A stretch of DNA of 25,884 nt from a virus. This document shows positions 13,288 through 20,152 of this stretch, in pieces. A program made the position numbers and the translations under genes. The notes beneath the pieces are model-generated. The model was not told the DNA's origin. It was given only the letters and a program-made list of their open reading frames with translations, and searched no databases. Each line of letters opens with the position of its first letter. Position 1 is the stretch's first letter. The DNA lies in IMG/VR virus record IMGVR_UViG_3300035661_004721, positions 1 to 25,884 of that record; one strand, given 5' to 3'.

Positions 13288-13646
13288 TGGTCGCCCCCGA
13301 ACTTGGCAGCCAGGGCCGCTCGGAGAGCAGGGCCAGCGGCCTGAAGCGGGTCCGTCAAAAACTTGGCCTTGCCCTTGCGATGCCGGACCCACGTGCGCTC
13401 GTGAACCGGGAGCGCCTTGGGGTCCGAGAAGCCGACGGTGGCGGTCGCGCCCTGGGTCGTCTCCACGACTTCGACGTAGCCGCTCGCGCGCAGCTCGCCC
13501 GTCTTCACCGGGACCTGCGCCTGCGAGGCCGCCAGGAGGTCCGCCGCCTGCTCGCGCACGACCTCGGCCGCCATGGCCGGGGCTGCGTCAATCATCCGCT
13601 GGATGCGCGCCTGGAGCTGCTCCAGCCCTTTGATTTCGACGGGCAT
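13284..13646 (-). CDS. HK97 gp10-like neck/tail-completion protein
   Basis: A 120-residue protein of the HK97-gp10 type: N-terminal helix MPVEIKGLEQLQARIQRMID, then AADLLAASQAQVPVKTGELR (the PVKTG-LR motif is diagnostic), a strand with VGFSDPKALPVHER, and KFLTDPLQAAGPALRAALA. The family forms part of the head-tail joining neck. Its ATG overlaps the upstream stop (TGATG at 13648-13644), and its own stop overlaps the next start, so the neck genes are translated as a coupled set. Confidence 0.87.
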   Translation of the reverse strand: MPVEIKGLEQLQARIQRMIDAAPAMAAEVVREQAADLLAASQAQVPVKTGELRASGYVEVVETTQGATATVGFSDPKALPVHERTWVRHRKGKAKFLTDPLQAAGPALRAALAAKFGGDQ

Positions 13647-13966
13647 CAGAGCGTGACCTCAAAGTGCGAGGTGTTGCCGTCCAGGTCGACTTCCTCGCTG
13701 ATGTCAGCGGGACGACGCGCCTTCGTGGCATCGCTGGTGTCGCCGTCCGGCAGCCACAGCCGGTCAGTCGTGAGGACGGGCTCGATGGTGAAGAGCCGGT
13801 GGGTCGCGGTGACCACGGTTCCCTGCGCGCTCACGAGGCGCCGGTTCGACGGCTCGACCCGCGCCGACACCGGCCGCTGAGCGCCCCAGGTCGCGTCGCT
13901 GTACTGGTCAGAGCCCGTCTGGCTCTGGAGGGTGATGGTCTGCGTGAGGCGCGAGCTGATGTCCAT
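13646..13966 (-). CDS. Head closure (stopper) protein
   Basis: A 106-residue beta-barrel type protein: MDISSRLTQTITLQSQTGSD, then ATWGAQRPVSARVEPSNRRL, HRLFTIEPVLTTDRLWLPDG. This is the pattern of SPP1 gp16/HK97-type head-tail joining proteins that plug the connector. Start ATG 13966 is chosen because GGGAGG lies 5 nt upstream; GTG at 13993 has no comparable site. Upstream lies late motif copy 1 with an orphan ATG at 14006 in another frame, opening a 32-codon reading frame that runs into this gene. Confidence 0.8.
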   Translation of the reverse strand: MDISSRLTQTITLQSQTGSDQYSDATWGAQRPVSARVEPSNRRLVSAQGTVVTATHRLFTIEPVLTTDRLWLPDGDTSDATKARRPADISEEVDLDGNTSHFEVTL

Positions 13967-13997
13967 CACGCCTCCCAGGCAGAGGAAGCTCACAGAC

Positions 13998-14041
13998 GAG
14001 CTTCATGCACCCACCTTGCGAGGCCGAATTTCCGCAGGCCT
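13998..14041 (-). repeat. 44-bp repeat A (matches 18670-18713)
   Basis: Forty of 44 bases match the portal-protease junction at 18670-18713, with a 25-base identical run that includes the ATG and the next two codons (ATGAAGCTC). In the portal reading frame this copy encodes RPAEIRPRKVGA-stop, close to the real portal C-terminus RPAQIPSRKVGA-stop, although no portal gene is here. Confidence 0.9.
14027..14038 (-). promoter_or_regulatory. Late motif copy 1 (neck genes)
   Basis: Minus-strand CCTGCGGAAATT, exact consensus, 20 nt before ATG 14006, and just after the terminator hairpin 14052-14081. A partial dyad TGCG-N12-CGCA runs through it. Confidence 0.6.
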
Positions 14042-14051
14042 GCAGACGCGA

Positions 14052-14081
14052 CAAAGCCCCACCCGCCATGAGGCGGATGGG
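14052..14081 (-). terminator. Probable terminator after the head-tail adaptor gene
   Basis: On the minus strand CCCATCCGCC (14081-14072) pairs with GGCGGGTGGG (14067-14058) over TCAT with one wobble, followed by GCTTTGTC. It is 27 nt past the adaptor stop and just ahead of late motif copy 1. The U-run is short, so termination may be partial. Confidence 0.6.
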
Positions 14082-14108
14082 TGGGTCCAGGTGGAGATGT
14101 CGCTGCCG

Positions 14109-14993
14109 TCAGTCGGCGCGCTTGTAGGGCAGACAGAGGGCGTAAGCGTCCGCAGTGAGGTTGCTCGCGTCCGCCGCCTTCGTGTCGTAGGACTTCGACG
14201 CCGCGCCGACCGCTTCGCTCTTCAGCGCCGGGTCGCGGTTGCGGCTGTAGTACCTGGCCTTCACCTCGACGACGCACGCCTGTTCCAGTTCGTCCGGCAG
14301 CGAGACCGCCGTTCCTCGGTCGCCGGCCGCGCCCGCCAAGCCCAGGTAGACCCAGACCAGCGCGCCGTCCGTCAGCGCGTCGCCGACCTCGGGCGAGCTG
14401 GGCCAGGTCGGCTCCACCAAGCCGGTGACCAGGTCGACGTTCACGGTCGCGGGCTGGGCCCGCCAGAGCTGCGCGGGCGACGGGCTCGCGGGCTTGCACA
14501 ACGTCCCCACCGCGAGCGACTTGGTCGAGCCCGGCCAGGTCCTCGCGCCGTACGCCTGGGGCCCGGTGATGTAGCCGCCCGCATAGGTGATGGTGGCGGA
14601 CTTCACCTCGGTGCCTGCGTCGCGGTCGAGGGTCAGGAGCGAGAGCCCGGGCCGGAGGTTGGCGCTCCATGGCCAGCCCGTCGAGCGCGTCAAGATGCCC
14701 GCGTCCGCGTCCTCGGTGCTCAGCTCCGACGGGTCGACCGGCCCGCGGTCATCCGCGGCCGCGCCCAGGACCACAAGCGGGTAGCGGTCGAGGATGAGCC
14801 CCGCGCGGCCTTGCATCGCAGCTTTCTCGACGATGCCCGCTTGATAGAGCAGGCGCCGCCGCGTGGCCCGGTCGATGGCCGACGACGCCACGCCGATGAG
14901 CCGCTCGATGAGCGCCTGACCCGTCGAGCCCGACAGCCCAATCTCGGCGGCGATGGTGGCGTAGTCGGTGAGGGCGTAGAGCGCGAGCGCCAC
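14109..14993 (-). CDS. Head-tail adaptor with inserted CBM-like module
   Basis: A 294-residue protein. Both ends form a gp6-like head-tail adaptor: helices LYALTDYATIAAEIG and ALIERLIGVASSAIDRATRR near the start, and SLPDELEQACVVEVKARYYS near the end. Between them, at about 156-217, sits a small beta module (AVGTLCKP, LVEPTWPSS, LTDGALVWVYLG) of the same type as in the tail hub at 157-219. Start GTG 14993 is preferred: GAGG lies 6 nt upstream, while TTG 14999 directly touches the GAGG. Typical adaptors are 100-200 residues, so the insertion explains the size. Confidence 0.78.
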   Translation of the reverse strand: MALALYALTDYATIAAEIGLSGSTGQALIERLIGVASSAIDRATRRRLLYQAGIVEKAAMQGRAGLILDRYPLVVLGAAADDRGPVDPSELSTEDADAGILTRSTGWPWSANLRPGLSLLTLDRDAGTEVKSATITYAGGYITGPQAYGARTWPGSTKSLAVGTLCKPASPSPAQLWRAQPATVNVDLVTGLVEPTWPSSPEVGDALTDGALVWVYLGLAGAAGDRGTAVSLPDELEQACVVEVKARYYSRNRDPALKSEAVGAASKSYDTKAADASNLTADAYALCLPYKRAD

Positions 14994-15035
14994 GGTCAAC
15001 CTCGGCGGGAAAGGGAAGGGTGGAGCTCAACGCAG

Positions 15036-15057
15036 CCCGGGCCCAACAGGGCCCGGG
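15036..15057 (-). other. 9-bp GC hairpin upstream of the adaptor gene
   Basis: CCCGGGCCC and GGGCCCGGG pair perfectly over AACA. It lies 22 nt past the stop of 15080-15295 and about 43 nt before the adaptor start. No U-run follows on the minus strand. Confidence 0.65.
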
Positions 15058-15079
15058 GACCAGCTCGACTCGTGGGCGG

Positions 15080-15295
15080 CTACTTCGTCTTCGGCTTGGC
15101 CACCTCGACGGGCGCCTCGGGCTCGGGCACGACGTAGACGGCGTGCTTCTTCGCGACCAGCATCGCGGCCGTCTCGGGCTCGTACGCGCAGATCTCGCCC
15201 GCGTTGTTCTGGTTGACGCGCACCAGCGGCCGGATGAGGTGATGGCCGGTGGCCTCGACAGCGTGCGGGGTGTTCGTTTCGCGGAACTTGCTCAT
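15080..15295 (-). CDS. Small hypothetical head-module protein
   Basis: A 71-residue protein: MSKFRETNTPHAVEATGHHL, then NNAGEICAYEPETAAMLVAK and a Pro/Glu/Lys-rich tail (VPEPEAPVEVAKPKTK). I do not recognise the family. It lies between the probable decoration protein and the head-tail adaptor, where small structural or head-completion proteins occur. Start ATG 15295 has GGAG 6 nt upstream (GGAGTCGCC), part of a leader resembling that of the two genes upstream of it; the in-frame ATG at 15370 lies in the hairpin-rich intergenic region and is rejected. Confidence 0.6.
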   Translation of the reverse strand: MSKFRETNTPHAVEATGHHLIRPLVRVNQNNAGEICAYEPETAAMLVAKKHAVYVVPEPEAPVEVAKPKTK

Positions 15296-15368
15296 GGCGA
15301 CTCCAGGGCAGGGGAGAAGGGTGGGGCAGCGGACACAGCAAAGAGACAGCGGCGCGTGGGTCGATTGC

Positions 15369-15458
15369 ACTCCCGCGCCGGGAGCGGGAGTCCGGGCGGC
15401 AGACCGCCCTCATCGGATCGACCCTGCCGGCTCGGGGCGCGGTGAGCTGCGCCCCGAG
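15369..15458 (-). other. Cluster of three GC hairpins in an intergenic gap
   Basis: The 183-bp gap 15296-15478 holds three stems: ACTCCCGC/GCGGGAGT (15369-15391), GGGCGG/CCGCCC (15394-15409) and CTCGGGGCGC/GCGCCCCGAG (15431-15458). None has a U-run. They may protect upstream mRNA ends or reduce read-through after the abundant capsid genes. Confidence 0.65.
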
Positions 15459-15478
15459 TCCGCGTCAGACGAACCGGC

Positions 15479-15961
15479 TTACGGGTTGGGCGGGGTGATC
15501 GGCGTGCGCGGCCCGCCGCCAGCGTGGAGGGTCAGCGCCACGTCGTTGGTCGGGGTGCTGCCGCCCGTGAAGACCAGCGTGCCCACGCCGCGCACGAAGG
15601 CGCGCGCGTTCTTGATGCGGCCGTTCAGCTGGGTCACGGCCCCGTTGGTCGAGCCAGGCGCGGCCGCGGCGATGCCGGCGACGCTCTGGATGGTGCTGCC
15701 CGACTCGTCCTTCAGGTCCGCCGAGCCGGTGCCGCTCGAGTCGGTCGCGTCCTGGAGCTTCAGCGTCAGGCTCTGCGTGGTCGGCGTGTTCGCCGCGGTG
15801 CCCAGCACGCCCGAGAGAATGACGCTCTCGAAGGCCCCCTCGATGTCGCCGCTCTTCACGGCCACCCAGGGGGTGGTGATGGTTCCCGCCACCTGGGCCG
15901 GGGCCACCTTGGCCGTGAGCAACTTGACCTCGCCGCCAATGTCCGTGCTGACGTTCGCCAT
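15479..15961 (-). CDS. Probable capsid decoration or other abundant head protein
   Basis: A 160-residue beta-type protein rich in Thr, Ser, Ala and Gly: MANVSTDIGGEVKLLTAKVA, TPWVAVKSGDIEGAFESVIL, SLTLKLQDATDSSGTGSADL and a Pro-rich end. I do not recognise a family. It directly follows the major capsid gene, the usual place of decoration proteins. Its leader (15962-16004) is nearly the same as the capsid gene's, with an identical final 20 bases up to the ATG, which suggests it is made in similar amounts. The ATG 15961 is chosen for this leader; the frame runs on to 15991 without a site. Confidence 0.6.
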   Translation of the reverse strand: MANVSTDIGGEVKLLTAKVAPAQVAGTITTPWVAVKSGDIEGAFESVILSGVLGTAANTPTTQSLTLKLQDATDSSGTGSADLKDESGSTIQSVAGIAAAAPGSTNGAVTQLNGRIKNARAFVRGVGTLVFTGGSTPTNDVALTLHAGGGPRTPITPPNP

Positions 15962-16004
15962 GGTGAAACTCCTGGGCCTTATCAGGGCCAAAGGAAAAGG
16001 GTGG
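15962..16004 (-). promoter_or_regulatory. Hairpin-SD leader of the probable decoration gene
   Basis: On the minus strand: CACCC, TCCTTTGGCCC, a small hairpin (GGCC 15975-15978 with GGCC 15986-15989), CAGGAG, TTTCACC, ATG. Almost the same leader stands before the capsid gene at 17443-17485; only the hairpin loop and a few spacer bases differ. Confidence 0.7.
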
Positions 16005-16021
16005 AGCTTGCAACGCCCCGA

Positions 16022-16058
16022 GCCCGCGCCGGCCCCACGGATGGGACCAGCAGCGGGC
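16022..16058 (-). other. GC stem-loop in the capsid-decoration gap
   Basis: GCCCGC (16022-16027) and GCGGGC (16053-16058) can pair, with the flanking CCCC and GGGG extending it imperfectly. It lies after the capsid stop and before the leader at 15962-16004. It is weaker than the other stems. Confidence 0.4.
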
Positions 16059-16083
16059 GGGGTTCAGCGACCTACGGCGCGGC

Positions 16084-17442
16084 TTAGCCGCCGTACTTGA
16101 CCTGGTCGATGACGGCGAAGCAGTTGGTGTAGCGGAGCTGGAAGTCGTGGCGCATCGTGCCGCGAATGGGCGTGGTGCCCGTGCTGATGCCGCTCACCAC
16201 GTTGCCGCTGGCGTCGTTGTAGGCGCCGCCGGGGAACATCTGGACGATGAGCTCGTCCTTCTCGCCCAGGATGTACTGGGGGAAGGGCCCGAAGTAGATC
16301 TCGGACTCGATGCCCGAGCCGCCCAGGTTGGTGGGAATCTGGGTGGTGACCTTGAAGGGGTAGCCCAGGAGGGTCCCCTTGGTCATCTCGTCCCTGAACA
16401 TGTAGAAGCCCTGCGCGTTCAGGATGGTCATCAGGAACGTCTTGACCCGCGGCGCCATCAGCCAGCCGCAGCCGCGCAGCGGGACGTTGCTCTCCTCGAC
16501 CAGCCGGATGGCCTTGGAGAGGTCGGCGTTCACCTCGATGAAGGTGGCCGCGCTGCCCGCCTGGGTCGCGTGGAACTTGTTGGCGGCGATGACCTGGAAG
16601 AGCAGGCCCATCGGCGTCTCCTGCGTGCCGTCGCCGCGGATGCCCGCCAGGTCCATCTTCAGCGCCAGGACGAAGACCAGGTCGTCGCGGATGAACTCGT
16701 CCGCGGCGGCCCCGGCGTCCTCGAGCAGCTCATCGGTCACCGAGGTGATGCCGCTGAGCTTCTTCGCGCTGAGCTTCAGCGCGCCCGTCTTGGCCTGGGA
16801 GTGGGTCTGGACCTGCGTCTCGCCCGCGTAGCTCGCCGTGGCCGGAGCGTTCTGCCTGGCGTAGATGAGCTGCGAGGACTCCATCGGGACCACGCGGACG
16901 CCGCTCTCGCGCAGCACGGTGGCGGCGCGCAGGAGGGGGATGATCTCGGCCGCGAACTGGGGCGGGACGAGGGTGCCGCCGTCCGCCGTGGTCGACTCCA
17001 TCAGCGCCTTGGCGACGAAGGGGTCGATCTTGCCGCGGGCGAGCAGGTCGGCGGCGACGCGCTCGATGGTCTGCGAGGTCTTCTGCGCAATCATCTGCGC
17101 CTTGATGAACTGGGCGGCGCGGATGCCCTTGGCGCCGCGCTCCGGGTCGTTGGCCTCGTAGATGAAGGCGCGGCTGACGGGCGGCAGGACCTCGATGATG
17201 GAGGCCTCCGTCTCCTCGTGGGCCTTGCGGTAGGGCTTCCAGCTCTTCACCTCGGCGGTGCGCACGGTCAGGCCGTACTTGGCCATCTCGTGGGCGGCCG
17301 CCGAGCGGGCCTCGGTGGACGCGGCGTCGAAGAACTTCCGGAGCACGTCCGGCGAGAGGGGCGGCACTGCAGGCGCGGCGCCGCCCGAGGTGGGCTCGGT
17401 GCCGACGGCGGCGAGGAGGGCGAACATCAGGCGGCGCTTCAT
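16084..17442 (-). CDS. Major capsid protein, HK97 fold
   Basis: A 452-residue HK97-type capsid protein. Residues 30-150 are a helical N-terminal part (delta/scaffold-like), and the core runs from MESTTADGGTLVPPQFAAEI at 148 to the end. LLRAATVLRESGVRVVPM, LSGITSVTDELLEDA and the final FAVIDQVKYGG are typical. The upstream protease should remove the delta part during maturation. Odd feature: the first 27 residues (MKRRLMFALLAAVGTEPTSG, then GAAPAV) reappear at the start of tail chaperone G. The gene has a strong AGGAG ribosome site 8 nt before the ATG, behind a small hairpin; the same leader serves the next gene. Confidence 0.95.
   Translation of the reverse strand: MKRRLMFALLAAVGTEPTSGGAAPAVPPLSPDVLRKFFDAASTEARSAAAHEMAKYGLTVRTAEVKSWKPYRKAHEETEASIIEVLPPVSRAFIYEANDPERGAKGIRAAQFIKAQMIAQKTSQTIERVAADLLARGKIDPFVAKALMESTTADGGTLVPPQFAAEIIPLLRAATVLRESGVRVVPMESSQLIYARQNAPATASYAGETQVQTHSQAKTGALKLSAKKLSGITSVTDELLEDAGAAADEFIRDDLVFVLALKMDLAGIRGDGTQETPMGLLFQVIAANKFHATQAGSAATFIEVNADLSKAIRLVEESNVPLRGCGWLMAPRVKTFLMTILNAQGFYMFRDEMTKGTLLGYPFKVTTQIPTNLGGSGIESEIYFGPFPQYILGEKDELIVQMFPGGAYNDASGNVVSGISTGTTPIRGTMRHDFQLRYTNCFAVIDQVKYGG
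17390..17424 (-). repeat. 35-bp coding repeat shared with chaperone G (11614-11648)
   Basis: 33 of 35 bases are identical between the capsid and chaperone N-terminal codons. One difference is silent, the other changes Gly to Asp. They encode FALLAAV(G/D)TEPT. Confidence 0.92.
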
Positions 17443-17485
17443 GGTGAAACTCCTGGGCCCTCTTCGGGGCCAAAGGATGGGTGGG
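17443..17485 (-). promoter_or_regulatory. Hairpin-SD leader of the capsid gene
   Basis: Minus strand: CACCCATCCTTTGGCCCC, hairpin GGCCC (17456-17460) with GGGCC (17467-17471), then CAGGAG, TTTCACC, ATG. A near-copy precedes 15479-15961. A hairpin just before the SD may keep the site open or protect the 5' end of processed mRNA. Confidence 0.7.
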
Positions 17486-17526
17486 TAGCTGCTGCACTTC
17501 GGGTCGACTGCTTCAATCGGGTCAGT

Positions 17527-18678
17527 TCAGCCCAGGCCGCCACGGTCGTGGGCCAGCTGCGCGGCGAGCTGCCCCGCCAGCTCCACGTCCGGGTCACGCC
17601 CCAGCCCGCGGACGTGCTCGCGCCACTGCTCGAGGCTCTCGAAGACGGGCTCCGCCTTGACGGTCGTGGCGACCGGGGCGGCCTTGGACTTGTCGTCGCC
17701 CGCGTCGGTGTCGTCCTCGGCTGGCTCCTCGCCCTTGTCGTGGAGCGAGCGCATGGCCGCGGCAGCCTTCTCCAGCTTGCCGAAGTGCTTGACCATCGCC
17801 TTACTCATGGCGTGGCTGGCGCCCTTCTTCTTCGCGCCGTCGACGGCCTTGTCGGCGGGCTCGGTGTCGTCGCCCTCGGCCGGGTCGTCGCTCATCGCAT
17901 CGGCGAAGGACTTGACGCAGTCCTCCAGCGACTTGGTCGCGCTGTCGAGGCGCCCGAGCATCGCGGCCTTGGCTTCGAGCTGGCCCGCGATGGTGCCGCA
18001 GTGCTGCTCCATGGCCTTGGCGCTGGATGCGAAGCTGGCCATGCACTCCGCCATCTCGGCGGCGATGCCGTCGGCGGGCGGCGCTTCGTCGTCGGTGGCC
18101 TTGGCCTGCTTCGCGCGGAGCCCCTTGACCAGCGTCTCCAGGTCGTCGATGGACTTGCCGTCGAGGATGAGCGCGGCCGGGTTGCACGGCACCGGCACGA
18201 CGGACACCTCGAGCAACTCCCAGGTGATGAAGTCGCAGCCGCCCGCGGCGTCGTTCCACACTGTCTTGGTCGGGATGAAGCCGACAGACACGGCGCGCAG
18301 GGTGCCAAGACAGACCTGCTTCCAGATGCGCTCCGCCTGGGGATTCACCTCGGCGGCCAGGAACTCGAAGGTGGCGACGATCTTCCCGTCCTTCAGCTCC
18401 GGCCCGGCCACACAGCGGCCGATGGGCTCGCTGGAGTAGTCGTGCGCGAAGAGCAGGATGGGATTGCCCGCGTAGTTCTTCCCGTCCATGCCCTCGGGGT
18501 AGAGGCTGTCCCGGGCGCGGTCGCGGGTCGCGTCGGAGATGACAAACGTGGCCTGACGCTTGGCCTCGTCGATGCCCACCGCAGACACCGCATCGCGGTG
18601 CATCGCGGGCGTCTCGGCCTTGCCGACGGCGAGGCCCTCACGGATGCGGCGCCGGAACTCTTTGACGTTGAGCTTCAT
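17527..18678 (-). CDS. Prohead protease (HK97/S78 type) with long scaffold-like tail
   Basis: A 383-residue protein. Residues 1-185 are the protease: AFVISDATRDRARDSLYPEG-type start region, PILLFAHDY with catalytic His79, LRAVSVGFIP with catalytic Ser131, and WELLEVSVVPVPCNPAAL at 153-170. The rest (186-383) is helical and acidic (EEPAEDDTDAGDDKSKAAP near 325), a likely scaffold domain fused to the protease. It would trim the capsid delta part and itself. The ATG overlaps the portal stop (ATGA, 18675-18678) and lies exactly 20 nt after late motif copy 2, which sits inside the portal gene. Confidence 0.92.
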   Translation of the reverse strand: MKLNVKEFRRRIREGLAVGKAETPAMHRDAVSAVGIDEAKRQATFVISDATRDRARDSLYPEGMDGKNYAGNPILLFAHDYSSEPIGRCVAGPELKDGKIVATFEFLAAEVNPQAERIWKQVCLGTLRAVSVGFIPTKTVWNDAAGGCDFITWELLEVSVVPVPCNPAALILDGKSIDDLETLVKGLRAKQAKATDDEAPPADGIAAEMAECMASFASSAKAMEQHCGTIAGQLEAKAAMLGRLDSATKSLEDCVKSFADAMSDDPAEGDDTEPADKAVDGAKKKGASHAMSKAMVKHFGKLEKAAAAMRSLHDKGEEPAEDDTDAGDDKSKAAPVATTVKAEPVFESLEQWREHVRGLGRDPDVELAGQLAAQLAHDRGGLG

Positions 18679-18713
18679 GCACCCACCTTGCGAGAAGGAA
18701 TTTGCGCAGGCCT
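18670..18713 (-). repeat. 44-bp repeat B, portal-protease junction
   Basis: Contains the last portal codons, the ATGA overlap and the first protease codons, plus late motif copy 2. It matches 13998-14041 at 40 of 44 bases. Confidence 0.9.
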
Positions 18714-20120
18714 CGGAGCCACCCAGGCCGGGTCAGCGTGCGCGCCGCGCGGCATCGACGCGGGCATCGGGACAGCGAGCGTGAGCGTCGAAGCGGGCGG
18801 GCGAACCTGGCCCGCGCCATCCGGCAGCGGTGCGCGTCCGGCGAGTTCGCGCGCCTCGTCGTCGAAGAAGGCCTGCGGCCGGGCCTGCATGACCAGCAGC
18901 GTGAAGGAGCGATCTTCCGGGACGTCGTTGTCGTACTCAACGAGCCCGCGCTCGTCCCATTCGGGCATCAGGCGGAGCTGCAGGACGTGGCGGATGATCT
19001 CGCGCCACGGCTCCACGCAGTATTTCTCCACGCGGTAGGCGGCCGTGTCGATGGTGCTGCGGTTCGCGTCCTCCAGGATGCCCAGCAGCTCCTTGGGGTA
19101 GCCGAAGGCCTCCAGGATGGTGTTGCGCATCTGGAGCCGCAGCTCCAGGACCTGCTGGTCTGCGAAGGTCTGGCTGAGCTGGGCGACGCTCACCTTGGCG
19201 TTGGTGAAGTGCGTCTGAAACGCGCGGAGAACGCCCTTGTACTTCTGGCTCCAGTCCTCCTTGATGCGCTTCGCCTCCGTCTCGGTGCCGCCCTCCATCG
19301 AGACGATGGCGGCGGGCAGGTTCCGGTTGAAGAACGAGCTGTCGACCAGCTTGCTCGCGCTCTCGTCTGCCGAGAGCTCATCCGCCAGGCTCTCGCCGAT
19401 GCCGGCGCTGCGACCGTAGGGCTGGTGCGGGTCCGGGTCGGTGAAGCGCACCACCTCCGTCTCCGGGACCCAGACGCTGAAGCCGTTCCACTGGAGCCGG
19501 TAGCCCGGGCGGCTGACGCTGGGCGTCTCCTGGACCCAGTGGGGCGGGACCGGCCAGAGGTAGCGCGGCAGCCCCTTCAGCGGCCCATCCTCCCACCGCT
19601 CGATGAGCAGGAAGGCCTCGCCCTTCAGCTGCAGGTAGACGGCCACGAGAAAGAACACCGTGCGCCCGTCGAGAGGCGGGCACCCCGCGTGGATGACGTC
19701 CAGCATCGGGTGGTCAATCTGGTCCGTCGCGGTGAGCGCGCCAGGCCCGCGCGTGGCGGCCGTGAAGGCCCTGCGGCGCGCGTCACCGTGGGCGCGCTGG
19801 AGAGCGATGGGCCGCACCGCCCGCGAGCCAGCACCGGGCCGGAGCGCGTAGACGTGCCAGTTCGCCTGCGAGACGCGGCCAGCCACGCGGCCCACCACGG
19901 CGCGAAGCCAGGGCGAAAGGGCGTAGGTCTGGAGCAGCTCGCGCGTACCGCGGCGGGGTGGCAGACCGAAGGGAAGGACGCCCGCGAGGAGGCCGAAGGC
20001 CTCTTCTTTCGCGTCGGGCGCGCCGAACACCTGGCCTGCCACCTCCGCCGCTTTGGCGAGCTGGGCAGCGGGAATTTCGGGTCCGAAGACCCGGGAAAAA
20101 GTGCGCCGTAGCCAGCCCAT
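18675..20120 (-). CDS. Portal protein
   Basis: A 481-residue HK97-type portal. Segments include SPWLRAVVGRVAGRVSQANW at about 70-89, FLVAVYLQLKGEAFLLIERW, LQWNGFSVWVPETEVVRFTD, NRNLPAAIVSMEGG and MRNTILEAFGYPKELLGILE, all at the places expected for wing, stem and crown. Twelve copies form the DNA entry ring at the capsid vertex and bind terminase. Start ATG 20120 is exactly 20 nt from late motif copy 3 and has no clear Shine-Dalgarno (GCGCGCAAGTAGCGCGT precedes). The gene is separated from terminase by the three-gene + strand cassette, an unusual break in the terL-portal order. Confidence 0.93.
   Translation of the reverse strand: MGWLRRTFSRVFGPEIPAAQLAKAAEVAGQVFGAPDAKEEAFGLLAGVLPFGLPPRRGTRELLQTYALSPWLRAVVGRVAGRVSQANWHVYALRPGAGSRAVRPIALQRAHGDARRRAFTAATRGPGALTATDQIDHPMLDVIHAGCPPLDGRTVFFLVAVYLQLKGEAFLLIERWEDGPLKGLPRYLWPVPPHWVQETPSVSRPGYRLQWNGFSVWVPETEVVRFTDPDPHQPYGRSAGIGESLADELSADESASKLVDSSFFNRNLPAAIVSMEGGTETEAKRIKEDWSQKYKGVLRAFQTHFTNAKVSVAQLSQTFADQQVLELRLQMRNTILEAFGYPKELLGILEDANRSTIDTAAYRVEKYCVEPWREIIRHVLQLRLMPEWDERGLVEYDNDVPEDRSFTLLVMQARPQAFFDDEARELAGRAPLPDGAGQVRPPASTLTLAVPMPASMPRGAHADPAWVAPRPAQIPSRKVGA
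18699..18710 (-). promoter_or_regulatory. Late motif copy 2 (protease/capsid genes)
   Basis: Minus-strand CCTGCGCAAATT, one change from consensus, embedded in the last portal codons, 20 nt before the protease ATG (18678). TGCG-N12-CGCA dyad form is kept. Confidence 0.6.
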
Positions 20121-20140
20121 ACGCGCTACTTGCGCGCGCT

Positions 20141-20152
20141 AATTTCCGCAGG
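20141..20152 (-). promoter_or_regulatory. Late motif copy 3 (portal)
   Basis: Minus-strand CCTGCGGAAATT, exact consensus, 20 nt before the portal ATG (20120), in the 85-bp divergent gap between portal and the + strand cassette. Here the late transcript would have to restart after opposing genes. Confidence 0.65.

Noticed and set aside
13990-14670. 226-codon minus-strand frame overlapping the adaptor, ending GLRKFGLARWVHEARL
   Set aside because: Alternative frame of the adaptor gene; the shared GLRKF..LARWVHEA with the frame at 18638-18940 comes from the 44-bp DNA repeat, not from a protein family.
16147-19038. 963-codon plus-strand frame opposite capsid, protease and portal
   Set aside because: Shadow of three recognised genes; low-complexity Gly/Arg/Val composition and no ribosome site.
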